Shown: in pieces, positions 1 to 8,602 of the stretch | How positions within the stretch are numbered: position 1 is the stretch's first letter | How the letters are laid out: every line of letters begins with the position of its first letter | Assembly: GCF_003443895.1 (NCBI RefSeq) | Contig: NZ_QQOA01000003.1 | Coordinates: 124,001 to 188,000 of the forward strand | Reading direction: 5' to 3' | From: Paraburkholderia phosphatilytica | GTDB taxonomy: Bacteria > Pseudomonadota > Gammaproteobacteria > Burkholderiales > Burkholderiaceae | DNA length: 64,000 bases | Program-made: the position numbers and the translations under genes | Notes under the pieces: model-generated | Told to the model about the DNA's origin: nothing | Database searches by the model: none | Seen by the model: only the letters and a program-made list of their open reading frames with translations

Positions 1-644
1 TCGATGCGTTGCCATGCCGCCTGCGCGGAAGCGACCGACACCTGCTGGCCGACCACCGAACGCGCGAGCGTCACGAACGGATCGCCGCGGCTTTGCAGAT
101 GCACGGGACCGAACTTTGGAATCAGCTTCTTCAGGATCCGGTCACGCTTGACGAGGTCCGCGCATGCCTTGTCCCAGTACGCGGGCCGTGTAACCTCGGG
201 CGCGAGGCCGCCGATCTGCACCGGCACCGCGGCTTCGGTTTCCGCGGAGACGGCGCGCGACTTGCGCACCACCTCGCCTTCGTTCGTATCGCTCGCGAGT
301 TCCTGCACGTCTTTCGCAAGTTCGGCCGGCAGCGCGCCGTTCACGCTGTTCGCGCCTTTCGACTTGGCGCGCGCCTGGCGCGGTGCCGCGGGTGTGGCCT
401 TCGCATGTTTCGAAAGACGCGCGCCGGAGCCGTTGAGCGTGCGCTTGCCCGCGGCGTGATTGGCCGCGGCCGCACTGGTCGCGTTCGCCGTCGCGCCCTT
501 GGCCGCCCCTTTCGCGGCGGTCTTCGCGGCACCCGCCGCGCGTTTCATTGCCGCGCCGCTGCGCGCGCGAGCGCCCTTCGTCGCGGCTGTCGCGTTCGTC
601 TGAGACGCGGCACGCTTTGCCGGCGTCTTCGTGACCGTTGCCAT
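1..644 (-). CDS. DNA-3-methyladenine glycosylase II family protein (AlkA-like), 3' part cut off by window edge
   Basis: Base-excision repair glycosylase that removes alkylated bases. Only the first 214 residues lie in the window; the frame stays open to base 1. The start ATG at 644 follows a strong AGGAGG ribosome binding site 4 nt upstream. Residues 1 to about 95 are a low-complexity tail rich in Ala, Lys, Arg and Thr that resembles histone H1 tails. The conserved fold begins near residue 155 (YWDKACADLVKRDRILKKLI), followed by the family-typical segments LARSVVGQQVS and AAWQRI near the cut. The helix-hairpin-helix motif and catalytic Asp lie outside the window. It is transcribed in the same direction as cysS, 47 nt downstream of it, so the two may share an mRNA. 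Family assignment rests on the short conserved part and is fairly secure; substrate range is not readable. Confidence 0.8.
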   Translation of the reverse strand, partial: MATVTKTPAKRAASQTNATAATKGARARSGAAMKRAAGAAKTAAKGAAKGATANATSAAAANHAAGKRTLNGSGARLSKHAKATPAAPRQARAKSKGANSVNGALPAELAKDVQELASDTNEGEVVRKSRAVSAETEAAVPVQIGGLAPEVTRPAYWDKACADLVKRDRILKKLIPKFGPVHLQSRGDPFVTLARSVVGQQVSVASAQAAWQRI

Positions 645-691
645 CCTGCCTCCTGCCTGGCGAGTCGATCAGAGGGAAGTTCGAGTGGCGC

Positions 692-2089
692 TCACACGCG
701 CCGCCACTCGGTCAACCCGCCGGGTTTGTCTTCAAGCGCAATGCCGGCCTCGAGCAACTCTGCCCGGATCCGGTCTGCTTCGGCAAAATTGCGCGCCGCC
801 TTTGCTGCCGCGCGCGCGGTGATCTTCGCTTCGATATCGGCGACTTCGGGTGCGCCTTCGCCCGCGCTGCCCGCGGCCTGCTGAAGGAATGCGCGCGGTT
901 CGCGCACGAGCAGACCGAGCACGCGTGCAAGCTGCTGCAACTGACGTGCGAGCGCGGCGTCGCGCGTACGGTTCACTTCGCTCGCGAGTTCGAACAGCAC
1001 CGCGACCGCGACCGGCGTATTGAAGTCGTCGTTCATCGCCGCCCCGAAACGCTCTGCGTGCGATTCGTGCCAGTCGAGCGGTGCATCGTCCGGTGTCACG
1101 TCCTTGAGCGCCGTATAAAGACGCGTCAGCGCATTGCGCGCGTCGTCGATATGGATATCACTGTAGTTGAGCGGCGAGCGGTATTGCGCGCGCGCGATAA
1201 AAAATCGCACGACCTCCGCATCGTAGCGCGCGAGCACTTCGCGGATCGTAAAAAAATTCCCGAGCGATTTCGACATCTTCTCGCTGTCGATCTGCACGAA
1301 ACCGTTGTGCATCCAGTAGTTGACGAAGGTTTGCCCGCTCGCCCCTTCGCTCTGTGCAATTTCGTTTTCATGGTGCGGAAACTGCAGGTCCATGCCGCCG
1401 CCGTGAATATCGAAGTGTTCGCCGAGGAGCGTGCAGCCCATGGCCGAGCACTCGATATGCCAACCTGGACGGCCGCGTCCAAACGCCGAGTCCCAGCTCG
1501 TGTCCGCGGGCTCTTCGGGCTTCGCGCTTTTCCACAGCACGAAGTCGAGCGGGTCCTGCTTCGCGTCGTTGGCCGCCACGCGTTCGCCCGCGCGCAGGTC
1601 TTCCAGCGACTTGCCCGAGAGCTTGCCGTAGCCGGCGAATTTGCGCACTGCGTAATTGACGTCGCCATCGGCCGCGCGATACGCGTAGCCGTTCGCCTCG
1701 AGCCGGCCGATCAGGTTCAGCATCTGCGGGATGTACGCGGTAGCGCGCGGCTCGAGGTCCGGCCGCTCGACGCCGAGCGCATCCGCATCTTCGTGCAGCG
1801 CGGCGATGAAGCGGTCGGTCAGCGCCTTGATCGACTCGCCGTTCTCGACGGCGCGCCGGATGATCTTGTCGTCGATATCGGTAATGTTGCGCACATACGT
1901 GACACGGTAGCCGAGGGTGCGAAGCCAGCGCTGCACGACGTCGAACACGACCATCACGCGCGCATGACCGACGTGACAATAGTCATAGACCGTCATGCCG
2001 CAGACGTACATGCGAACGACGCCCTCTTCGAGCGGCACGAAGGTTTGCTTGTCGCGCGCAAGCGTGTTGTAGATGCGCAGTGATTCCAT
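692..2089 (-). CDS. cysS: Cysteinyl-tRNA synthetase
   Basis: Charges tRNA-Cys with cysteine in the cytoplasm. The 465-residue product has the class I signature CHVGH (residues 38-42, the HIGH equivalent) and KMSKSLGNF (about residue 271). The zinc-binding Cys30 (YVCGMTVYD) and the CSAMG and HHENE segments are in the expected places. Length matches the family (about 460). The gene is divergent from the TPR gene at 2329. The order cysS near ppiB and lpxH is also seen in E. coli, where the three genes are neighbours. I see nothing unusual in the protein. Confidence 0.98.
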   Translation of the reverse strand: MESLRIYNTLARDKQTFVPLEEGVVRMYVCGMTVYDYCHVGHARVMVVFDVVQRWLRTLGYRVTYVRNITDIDDKIIRRAVENGESIKALTDRFIAALHEDADALGVERPDLEPRATAYIPQMLNLIGRLEANGYAYRAADGDVNYAVRKFAGYGKLSGKSLEDLRAGERVAANDAKQDPLDFVLWKSAKPEEPADTSWDSAFGRGRPGWHIECSAMGCTLLGEHFDIHGGGMDLQFPHHENEIAQSEGASGQTFVNYWMHNGFVQIDSEKMSKSLGNFFTIREVLARYDAEVVRFFIARAQYRSPLNYSDIHIDDARNALTRLYTALKDVTPDDAPLDWHESHAERFGAAMNDDFNTPVAVAVLFELASEVNRTRDAALARQLQQLARVLGLLVREPRAFLQQAAGSAGEGAPEVADIEAKITARAAAKAARNFAEADRIRAELLEAGIALEDKPGGLTEWRRV

Positions 2090-2328
2090 AGAGACGATAC
2101 GTGGGCCGACAGAAGCCGCGTCGGAGAGTCATGCAAATGTGCAGCACCCGACGATACACGATCCATGCGGGGATGGCACTGAGCGCAGCGTCGCGCGCAC
2201 CGGGCGCGGCGATCAGACTGCTGACAACGCGGAGACGACCACGAGTGGCGAAAAGACAGTCAGCGGTTCACGGAACGCGCGGACCTTTTGTTAGAATGGC
2301 TCGGAGTATAACATCCAGACCTTAGCCT
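2090..2328. promoter_or_regulatory. Divergent promoter region between cysS and the TPR gene
   Basis: This 239-bp gap must carry the promoters of two divergent genes. On the plus strand a -10-like TAGAAT (2292-2297) and a second one, TATAAC (2307-2312), lie 17-37 nt before the TPR gene start, but neither has a convincing -35 at normal spacing. No clear -10 is visible for cysS. No ORF in the gap looks real. The call is weak and rests only on position and hexamer resemblance. Confidence 0.35.
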
Positions 2329-3060
2329 ATGAAATCTTCCCGCGGCCGCGCGCAGAGCGCCGCAACCTCCGCCGTGCACCTCGCGGCGGCAGCCGTTTGC
2401 GGTGTCGCGCTGGCGTTCCTGCCGGCCACCTCCGCACAGGCCCAGATCGCCGCGACGCACGGGCCGGCCGTGCGCGACGGCACCCCCGAGATCGACGCGG
2501 CGATCGCCCAGAAGAACTGGGAGTCGGCGTTGAAGCAGCTCGATGCGCGCATCGCGTCGAACCCGCACGACGCACAGGCGAAGTTCAAGCGCGGCACCGT
2601 GCTCGCGCATCTGAACCGCGACGACGACGCAATCGCGCAGTTCACCGAGCTCACGCAATCCTTTCCGGAACTGCCCGAGCCGTACAACAATCTCGCTGCG
2701 CTCTACGCGAAGCAGGGCCGCTACGACGAAGCGCGCGCCGCGCTCGAAACGGCCGTGAAGGCAAACCCGTCGTACGGCCTCGCTTACGAAAACCTGGGCG
2801 ATCTGTATCTGCGTCTCGCGAGCGAATCGTACAAGCGCGCGCAAAGCCTCGGCCACGCGAGCGGCACCACGGCGCTGCGCATCGCGCAGATCCAGCGCAT
2901 CGTGTCGCCGGCGCCGAAAGCGGCTGCGGCCACGTCTGCGTCGAACACGGGCGCGTACACCGCGCGCGCCACGTCGAACATCACGGACCAGCCGTCGTTT
3001 ACGTTCGGCGGACCGAACGGCTCGCTCGCCATGCCGCCTTATATGGCGCCGTCGCAGTAA
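2329..3060 (+). CDS. Exported tetratricopeptide-repeat protein
   Basis: The 243-residue product starts with a long signal peptide (residues 1 to about 39, ending ATSAQA before QIA), so it is probably periplasmic. Residues about 45-185 form TPR-type helical repeats (for example AKFKRGTVLAHLNRDDDAIA and PYNNLAALYAKQGRYDEA), which usually mediate protein-protein contacts. The C-terminal 60 residues are Ala/Ser/Thr rich and probably disordered. It lies 36 nt upstream of the periplasmic cyclophilin on the same strand, so the two are probably co-transcribed and may both act in envelope protein folding; that link is inference. I do not recognise a specific gene name. Confidence 0.85.
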   Translation: MKSSRGRAQSAATSAVHLAAAAVCGVALAFLPATSAQAQIAATHGPAVRDGTPEIDAAIAQKNWESALKQLDARIASNPHDAQAKFKRGTVLAHLNRDDDAIAQFTELTQSFPELPEPYNNLAALYAKQGRYDEARAALETAVKANPSYGLAYENLGDLYLRLASESYKRAQSLGHASGTTALRIAQIQRIVSPAPKAAAATSASNTGAYTARATSNITDQPSFTFGGPNGSLAMPPYMAPSQ

Positions 3061-3096
3061 TTACCACATACCCGTTTTTTTACCCCGAGGATCTCC

Positions 3097-3672
3097 ATGA
3101 AATGGTTGATGTTGGCGCTCGGCAGCGCCGCCCTGATCGCGAACGCATCCGCATTTGCACAGGCTCCCGCCGCTCATCCGACCGTGCTGCTGAAAACGTC
3201 GGACGGTGACATCCGTGTCGAGCTGTACCCTGAGAAGGCGCCAAAGACGGTTGCGAACTTTCTCGATTACGTGAAGTCCGGTCAGTACAGCGGCACGATC
3301 TTTCACCGCGTGATTCCCGGCTTCATGATCCAGGGCGGCGGCTACACTACGAGCTACGCCGAGAAGCCGACCCGCGCGCCGATTCCGCTCGAAAGCCAGA
3401 ACGGCCTGAAGAACTCGCTCGGCACGATCGCGATGGCGCGCACGAGCGATCCGAACTCCGCGACCGACCAGTTCTTCATCAACACGGTCGACAACGCCGG
3501 CCTCGACTATCCGAATCCGGACGGCAACGGCTACGCGGTGTTCGGCAAGGTCACGGCCGGCATGGACGTCGTGAAGAGGATCGAAGGCACACCCACCACC
3601 ACGCGCGGGCCGATGTCCGACGTGCCGCAGAAGCCGATCGTGATCGAATCGGCAACCGTCGTGAGCAAATAA
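3097..3672 (+). CDS. ppiA: Periplasmic peptidyl-prolyl cis-trans isomerase (cyclophilin A type)
   Basis: Catalyses cis-trans isomerisation of proline peptide bonds in exported proteins. The 191-residue product has a signal peptide (cleavage likely after ASAFA, about residue 21) and a complete cyclophilin domain: F69-H70-R71 with catalytic Arg71, F76, Q79 (GFMIQGGG), then SATDQFFIN and [13 protein letters not shown]-type ribosome binding site precedes the ATG. It sits between the TPR gene (36 nt away) and the cytoplasmic paralogue ppiB (228 nt away). The two cyclophilins are closely similar in the core, which suggests an old tandem duplication with gain or loss of the signal peptide. Confidence 0.95.
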   Translation: MKWLMLALGSAALIANASAFAQAPAAHPTVLLKTSDGDIRVELYPEKAPKTVANFLDYVKSGQYSGTIFHRVIPGFMIQGGGYTTSYAEKPTRAPIPLESQNGLKNSLGTIAMARTSDPNSATDQFFINTVDNAGLDYPNPDGNGYAVFGKVTAGMDVVKRIEGTPTTTRGPMSDVPQKPIVIESATVVSK

Positions 3673-3900
3673 GAAGAAGGCCGCGCGACACCGCCTGCCA
3701 TGCCGGCAGGCGCTACGCCCACGATGCGGCCGGCAGGCCGGGCCGCATCGATCGAGCGGTCAGCGGAAACGTCCGCACACCCGTGCGCCCGCAAGCAGCA
3801 GGCGTCGCGGGCGCTGGAAGCAGCACCATCTGCACCGCGCCCGCCAGCACACCGCCGCGGGCGCATTGTCCATCCATCCGTCACTCACAAGGATCCCATC
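3673..3900 (+). repeat. Three consecutive inverted repeats between ppiA and ppiB
   Basis: The 228-bp gap holds three perfect inverted repeats in a row. The first has arms 3692-3699 and 3705-3712 (8 bp, 5-nt loop). The second has arms 3722-3731 and 3741-3750 (10 bp, 9-nt loop). The third has arms 3785-3792 and 3807-3814 (8 bp, 14-nt loop). None is followed by a T-run, so none looks like a standard intrinsic terminator. They may stabilise the ppiA 3' end or structure the ppiB leader. AAGGA before the ATG at 3901 serves ppiB. Confidence 0.6.
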
Positions 3901-4395
3901 ATGGTCGAACTGCATACGAACCACGGCATCATCAAGATCGAACTGGACGCCGAGAAAGCGCCGAAGACGGTTGAGAACTTCCTCGCTTACGTGAAGAAAG
4001 GCCACTACGACGGCACGGTGTTTCACCGTGTGATCGACGGCTTCATGATCCAGGGCGGCGGTTTCGAAGCCGGCATGAAGCAGAAGCCGACCGATGCGCC
4101 GATCGAGAACGAAGCGAACAACGGTCTCAAGAACGTGCACGGCTCGCTCGCGATGGCCCGCACGAACGACCCGCATTCGGCCACCGCGCAGTTCTTCATC
4201 AACGTGAACGACAACGACTTCCTGAACCACTCGTCGCCGACACCGCAAGGCTGGGGCTATGCAGTATTCGGCAAGGTCGTCGAAGGCCTCGAGGTGCTCG
4301 ACAGCATCCGCCGCGTGAAGACCGGCTCGAAGGGCTTCCACCAGGACGTGCCGGTCGACGACGTCGTGATCGAGAAGGCGGTCGTCGTCGAATAA
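3901..4395 (+). CDS. ppiB: Cytoplasmic peptidyl-prolyl cis-trans isomerase (cyclophilin B type)
   Basis: Cytosolic proline isomerase of 164 residues, the usual length for bacterial PpiB. I chose the ATG at 3901 rather than the longer upstream frame because it follows AAGGA and gives [16 protein letters not shown], the normal family N-terminus without a signal peptide. The active-site set is complete: F41-H42-R43, GFMIQGGG (47-54), SATAQFFIN and [11 protein letters not shown]. lpxH starts 51 nt downstream on the same strand, an arrangement shared with E. coli. Confidence 0.96.
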   Translation: MVELHTNHGIIKIELDAEKAPKTVENFLAYVKKGHYDGTVFHRVIDGFMIQGGGFEAGMKQKPTDAPIENEANNGLKNVHGSLAMARTNDPHSATAQFFINVNDNDFLNHSSPTPQGWGYAVFGKVVEGLEVLDSIRRVKTGSKGFHQDVPVDDVVIEKAVVVE

Positions 4396-4446
4396 CGACG
4401 TTCCAGCACCAGCAGCACAACAAGCGGAAACGGAATCGGGGCGGCG

Positions 4447-5244
4447 ATGTTGCAGGAAAAGTCGTTGAGAAACGCGGCTGCGGGCGTGCCTGGAGAAGGC
4501 AAGCGTCCGCACGCCGCGCGCCCATTTCTGTTTCTGTCGGATCTGCATCTGAGCGAGTCAATCCCGAAGACCGTCGCGGCGTTCGAGCACTTCGTGCGCG
4601 TCACCGCCGACCAGGCGGATTCGGTGTTCATCCTCGGCGATCTTTTCGAATACTGGGTTGGCGACGACATGCTCGCCGAGCCCTTCCCCGCGCAGATGGC
4701 CGCGCTGATGCACACGTTGAGCGAGCGCGGCATCGCGCTCTACGTGATGCACGGCAATCGCGACTTCCTGCTCGGCAAGCGCTTCATGCGCGCGGCGGGC
4801 GCCGTCTGGCTGCCCGATCCGTTCGTGATCACCGCGTTCGGCTCGAGGATCGCGCTCGCGCACGGTGACGCGCTGTGTACCGCGGACCGCGGCTATCAGA
4901 TATTTCGCCGCTTCGCCCGCAACCGCCTCGCGCAACTGCTGTTTCTCGCGTGGCCATTCAGATGGCGGCGCGCGCTGGCCGAACGGATGCGCACGAAGAG
5001 CGAAGCCGGCCGCGAGCGGCCACCGCTGCCGCGTTACGACGTGACGACGCACGGCGTGAATGCGCTCTTCAAGGCAAGCGGGACGAAGACGATGATTCAC
5101 GGACACACGCACCGCCCTGCCCGTCATAGCGACGCGGATCGAGTGCGCTACGTGCTGCCCGACTGGGACCTCGACCACGGCGCAAAGCGTGGCGGGTATC
5201 TGCGGATCGATTCAGAAGGCATTCGCGTGCTGCCGCTCGATTGA
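4447..5244 (+). CDS. lpxH: UDP-2,3-diacylglucosamine diphosphatase
   Basis: Fourth step of lipid A synthesis: hydrolyses UDP-2,3-diacylglucosamine to lipid X and UMP at the inner membrane surface. The 265-residue product has the full calcineurin-like metal-binding set: SDLHL (31-35), GDLFEYW (64-70), GNRD (103-106), HGD (139-141) and HGHTHRP (218-224). The first 25 residues precede the conserved core and exceed the E. coli protein (240 residues), so translation could start a little later, although no better start with a good ribosome binding site is obvious. It converges on cysE with a 37-nt gap. Confidence 0.95.
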   Translation: MLQEKSLRNAAAGVPGEGKRPHAARPFLFLSDLHLSESIPKTVAAFEHFVRVTADQADSVFILGDLFEYWVGDDMLAEPFPAQMAALMHTLSERGIALYVMHGNRDFLLGKRFMRAAGAVWLPDPFVITAFGSRIALAHGDALCTADRGYQIFRRFARNRLAQLLFLAWPFRWRRALAERMRTKSEAGRERPPLPRYDVTTHGVNALFKASGTKTMIHGHTHRPARHSDADRVRYVLPDWDLDHGAKRGGYLRIDSEGIRVLPLD

Positions 5245-5281
5245 GCGACGCGGGCGGGCGACATGCGTGTCGCGCTCGCAC

Positions 5282-6115
5282 TTACTCCTGCTCGACCTTC
5301 CCCTGAATCGCCGCCGACAGCCGGCGCAGATCGAGTAACGCCGCGTCCGTCCCTTGTAGCGCTTCAAGACCGGCGCCGAGCCGCTCGAGCGCGGCAACGA
5401 TTTCATCGATGCGCTGTGTCTGGGTTGCCGCGTGATCGATCAGACCGTGAATGGCGAGCGAAACCGGGTCATCTGCGTTCGGCGTAATGCCGTATGCGCA
5501 GAACGCATCGCGCGGCGTCAGCGATTTGCCGTTCGACGCCGCAGTCGAGAGCTCCGCATCACACGCATCTTTCGCAGCCGCGGCGGCAACTGCCGATTTC
5601 GCCGGCATGATCACGCGCGCCGGATTCCCGACCGCCGTTGCGCCCGCTGGCACCGGCTTCACGACGACGGCGTTCGAGCCGATCTTCGCGTCCGCGCCGA
5701 TCGTGAAGCCGCCGAGTACCTTCGCGCCCGCCCCGACGATCACGCCGCGCCCGAGCGTCGGATGCCGCTTCGCACCGCGCGTGAGCGACGTGCCGCCGAG
5801 CGTCACGCCCTGATAGATCGTGCAGTCGTCGCCAACTTCGGCGGTCTCGCCGATCACGATGCCCATCCCGTGATCGATGAACACCCGGCGTCCGAGCGTC
5901 GCGCCCGGATGGATCTCGATGCCGGTCAGGAAGCGCGCGAGCTGCGAAACGAAGCGCGCGAGCCAGCGGCGCTTCGCACGCCAGAATGCATGCGCGAGCC
6001 GGTGCAGCACGATCGCGTGCAGGCCCGGATAACACGTGAGCACTTCCCAGGCGCTGCGGGCGGCGGGATCGCGCTCGCGGATCGTGGCAATGTCTTCGCG
6101 AAGTCTCGTGAACAT
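5282..6115 (-). CDS. cysE: Serine O-acetyltransferase
   Basis: First step of cysteine synthesis: acetylates L-serine with acetyl-CoA. The 277-residue product begins [20 protein letters not shown] and has the left-handed beta-helix of hexapeptide repeats (residues about 65-175) with the active-site segment GIEIHPGA and [14 protein letters not shown]. After the catalytic domain comes an unusually long C-terminal extension (about residue 185 onward) ending in a predicted helix, where other CysE proteins have a short tail that docks CysK and confers cysteine feedback. A -10-like TACAAT on the minus strand (6275-6280) lies in the 275-bp upstream gap. The start at 6115 was chosen because the family N-terminus begins there; the longer open frame is not conserved-looking. 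Confidence 0.95.
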   Translation of the reverse strand: MFTRLREDIATIRERDPAARSAWEVLTCYPGLHAIVLHRLAHAFWRAKRRWLARFVSQLARFLTGIEIHPGATLGRRVFIDHGMGIVIGETAEVGDDCTIYQGVTLGGTSLTRGAKRHPTLGRGVIVGAGAKVLGGFTIGADAKIGSNAVVVKPVPAGATAVGNPARVIMPAKSAVAAAAAKDACDAELSTAASNGKSLTPRDAFCAYGITPNADDPVSLAIHGLIDHAATQTQRIDEIVAALERLGAGLEALQGTDAALLDLRRLSAAIQGKVEQE

Positions 6116-6390
6116 GGCAGGTGCGCAGTGATGGGGGAAATGGCCGCGGCGCGTCGAGGCGCCGCGTGCTGCCTGCTCGTGCAGCATCGGCGGCGCAGGT
6201 GGGCCTTGTGATCGCTCCGGCAACACAGCGCCGCCCGTTAGCAGAACCGCAGCTAAGCTCAGCAGGTTTTCGGGATTGTAGGGCGAAGCCGGAAACGCTG
6301 CCGGAAGTCCCCGCAGCGAGCAAGGTCGGCCTGGCGGGCCGTCCGCGCATGAGGCCCGTGGGCGCAAGCCGCCCTTGCCCCACGCTGCCG

Positions 6391-7239
6391 CTAGTGCTCG
6401 TCGTGCTTCGTCTTCAGCAGGATGTGTTTCGCGATGCCGCGCACGATGTTCACCTCTTCGCGCTCCAGCCCAGAGCGCGCGAACAGCCGCCGCAGCCGCG
6501 ACATCAGCTTCTTCGGGTTGGCCGGGTCGAGGAAATCGAGCGCGATCAGCGCGTTTTCCAGATGCACGAACATCCGCTCGATCTCGTCGCTGGCGGCGCG
6601 CGTGCCCACCGTCGCCGCGGGCGCCGGTGCGGCCGGGGCAGCGTCGGCGCCCAGATAGGCCAGCCGCAGTTCGTAAGCCAGTACCTGCACCGCCTGCGCA
6701 AGATTCAGCGAGCTGTACGCGGGATTGGCCGGGATGTGCGCGAGCACGCTGCAACGCTCGACGTCGTCGTTCGAGAGGCCGGTGCGCTCATTGCCGAACA
6801 CAAGCGCGATGTCGCCCTGCGTCGCGTGCCCGGACGCGTGCGGCGCCAGTACGCGCGGTGGCATCTGCGGCGGCCCGTACTCGCGGCTGCGCGCCGTCAA
6901 CGCGACCGACCACTGCACGCCGCTCAACGCATCGGCGAGGGACGGCACCACGTGCGCGGACGCGAGCACGTCGTCGGCGCCGCTCGCCATCGCGACCGCA
7001 TCCGGATGCGACTGCACGTTATCGACCCGCGGCGCGACCAGCACGAGCCGCGAGAAGCCCATCGTCTTCAGCGCGCGGGCCGCGGCGCCGACATTGCCTG
7101 GGTGGCTCGGCTCGACGAGTACGAAACGGGTGGACGTAAAGCCGCCGCGCACCGGGCCGGCGCTATCGGTGGCGCCTGCCGGATCGGGCGACGGGGAAGA
7201 CGGTGGATGCGGTTGAGTCACGATACGAAGACGAAGCAA
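6391..7239 (-). CDS. trmJ: tRNA (cytidine/uridine-2'-O-)-methyltransferase TrmJ
   Basis: SPOUT-family RNA methyltransferase that 2'-O-methylates nucleotide 32 of the tRNA anticodon loop. The 282-residue product has the trefoil-knot motifs [36 protein letters not shown] and [20 protein letters not shown], and a C-terminal helical extension typical of TrmJ. The first 33 residues are Pro/Ser rich. An in-frame GTG seven codons in (VTQPHPP) is an alternative start. The gene is divergent from suhB, a neighbourhood common in beta- and gammaproteobacteria. Confidence 0.93.
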   Translation of the reverse strand: MLRLRIVTQPHPPSSPSPDPAGATDSAGPVRGGFTSTRFVLVEPSHPGNVGAAARALKTMGFSRLVLVAPRVDNVQSHPDAVAMASGADDVLASAHVVPSLADALSGVQWSVALTARSREYGPPQMPPRVLAPHASGHATQGDIALVFGNERTGLSNDDVERCSVLAHIPANPAYSSLNLAQAVQVLAYELRLAYLGADAAPAAPAPAATVGTRAASDEIERMFVHLENALIALDFLDPANPKKLMSRLRRLFARSGLEREEVNIVRGIAKHILLKTKHDEH

Positions 7240-7549
7240 GCGGAAAACGGGGAATCCAAAGGGGCGCGAGGAAAAGCGGCCATCGAAACGCTATGGTAGC
7301 GCCCAACGGAAGATGCGCCCAATCGGCCGTTCGGCCAACATTCGCGCTCCGCCATTGCCGCATGCCCCGTCTGACGCACGATCGCGGCGATCGCAGCCAG
7401 ACTCAGGTAAAATCACGAAATTCGCGCCGCGGCGCATTGCTCTTATCCAATTCGTACTCCGTCGACGGAACGTGTGCCCGACACCGTTCCGGTGCTTTCC
7501 AGTCATCGTCCGGTTCGCCCGCAGGCTTCCGGCACAAGGATTACAGCTC
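7240..7549. promoter_or_regulatory. 310-bp gap between divergent trmJ and suhB
   Basis: No gene is visible here; short open frames lack ribosome binding sites and conserved features. It must hold promoters for both neighbours. A -10-like TAAAAT at 7408-7413 on the plus strand may serve suhB, leaving a leader of roughly 130 nt, but I see no -35 match at the right spacing. The suhB ribosome binding site AAGGA is at 7536-7540. Confidence 0.35.
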
Positions 7550-8353
7550 ATGCATCCCATGCTCAACATCGCGGTCAAGGCCGCCCGCCGCGCCGGCCAG
7601 ATCATCAACCGCGCCTCCCTCGATCTCGACCTCGTCCAGGTCAGCAAGAAGCAGCACAACGATTTCGTCACGGAGGTCGACAAGGCATCGGAAGCGGCGA
7701 TCATCGATACGCTGAAGACCGCCTACCCCGATCACGCGATCCTCGCGGAAGAATCGGGCAAGTCGGACAACGACTCCGAGTACCAGTGGATCATCGATCC
7801 GCTCGACGGCACCACGAATTTCATCCACGGCTTCCAGTACTACTGCGTGTCGATTGCGCTCGTACACCGGGGCATCGTCACGCAGGGCGTCGTCTACGAT
7901 CCCACCCGCAACGACCTGTACACCGCGTCGCGCGGCCGCGGCGCGTTCCTGAACGACCGCCGCATCCGCGTCGGCCGCCGCGATCGTCTCGCCGATGGCC
8001 TGATCGGCACGGGCTTCCCGTTCCGCGAGAAGGACGGCGTCGAAGCATACGGCGAGCTCTTCGCCGACATGACGCGCGTCTGCGCCGGCCTGCGCCGCGC
8101 GGGCGCCGCCGCGCTGGACCTCGCGAACGTCGCGGCCGGCCGCATGGACGGCTTCTTCGAGCAGGGCCTGCATGCATGGGACGTCGCGGCGGGCAGCCTG
8201 CTGATCACCGAAGCCGGCGGTCTCGTCGGCAACTACACGGGCGACTCGGACTTCCTGCACGTCGGCGAGATCGTCGCCGCGAATCCGAAGATCTATGCGC
8301 AGATGGTGCCGGTCCTCACGCGCCACAGCCGCACGCGGCAACCGTCGGCGTAA
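7550..8353 (+). CDS. suhB: Inositol monophosphatase family protein (SuhB)
   Basis: Lithium-sensitive phosphatase fold; in E. coli SuhB also joins the rRNA antitermination complex with NusA. The 267-residue product is exactly the usual length when started at the ATG at 7550, which follows AAGGA with 9-nt spacing. The metal-binding motifs are complete: AEES (66-69), DPLDGTTN (83-90) and the C-terminal [17 protein letters not shown] strong intrinsic terminator follows at 8428. I see nothing atypical. Confidence 0.96.
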   Translation: MHPMLNIAVKAARRAGQIINRASLDLDLVQVSKKQHNDFVTEVDKASEAAIIDTLKTAYPDHAILAEESGKSDNDSEYQWIIDPLDGTTNFIHGFQYYCVSIALVHRGIVTQGVVYDPTRNDLYTASRGRGAFLNDRRIRVGRRDRLADGLIGTGFPFREKDGVEAYGELFADMTRVCAGLRRAGAAALDLANVAAGRMDGFFEQGLHAWDVAAGSLLITEAGGLVGNYTGDSDFLHVGEIVAANPKIYAQMVPVLTRHSRTRQPSA

Positions 8354-8427
8354 GCGCGCAGACGCGCACCGCCGTTCGACGGCTCCGCGCGAAACCGCGC
8401 GGCAGTCCATGTAGTCGAACAGCATCG

Positions 8428-8461
8428 AAAGCGGCCTGAGCCACGGCTCCGGCCGCTTTTT
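8428..8461 (+). terminator. Rho-independent terminator of suhB
   Basis: A long hairpin: GCGGCC (8431-8436) pairs with GGCCGC (8451-8456), with an inner GAGCC/GGCTC stem, followed by a run of five T. It lies about 75 nt after the suhB stop and before lplT. Confidence 0.88.
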
Positions 8462-8602
8462 CATTGCCGCCCGCCGCTTTGACCACGAACTGCCCGCGAG
8501 CCCGCGCCCCCCGGGCGTCCGCGCCGGAATCTGCGCAACCCGCGCGGTTCGTGGTAAAAGCGGCAGAACGTCATCCGCGCCGGATGCCCCTTCACGCCAT
8601 GC

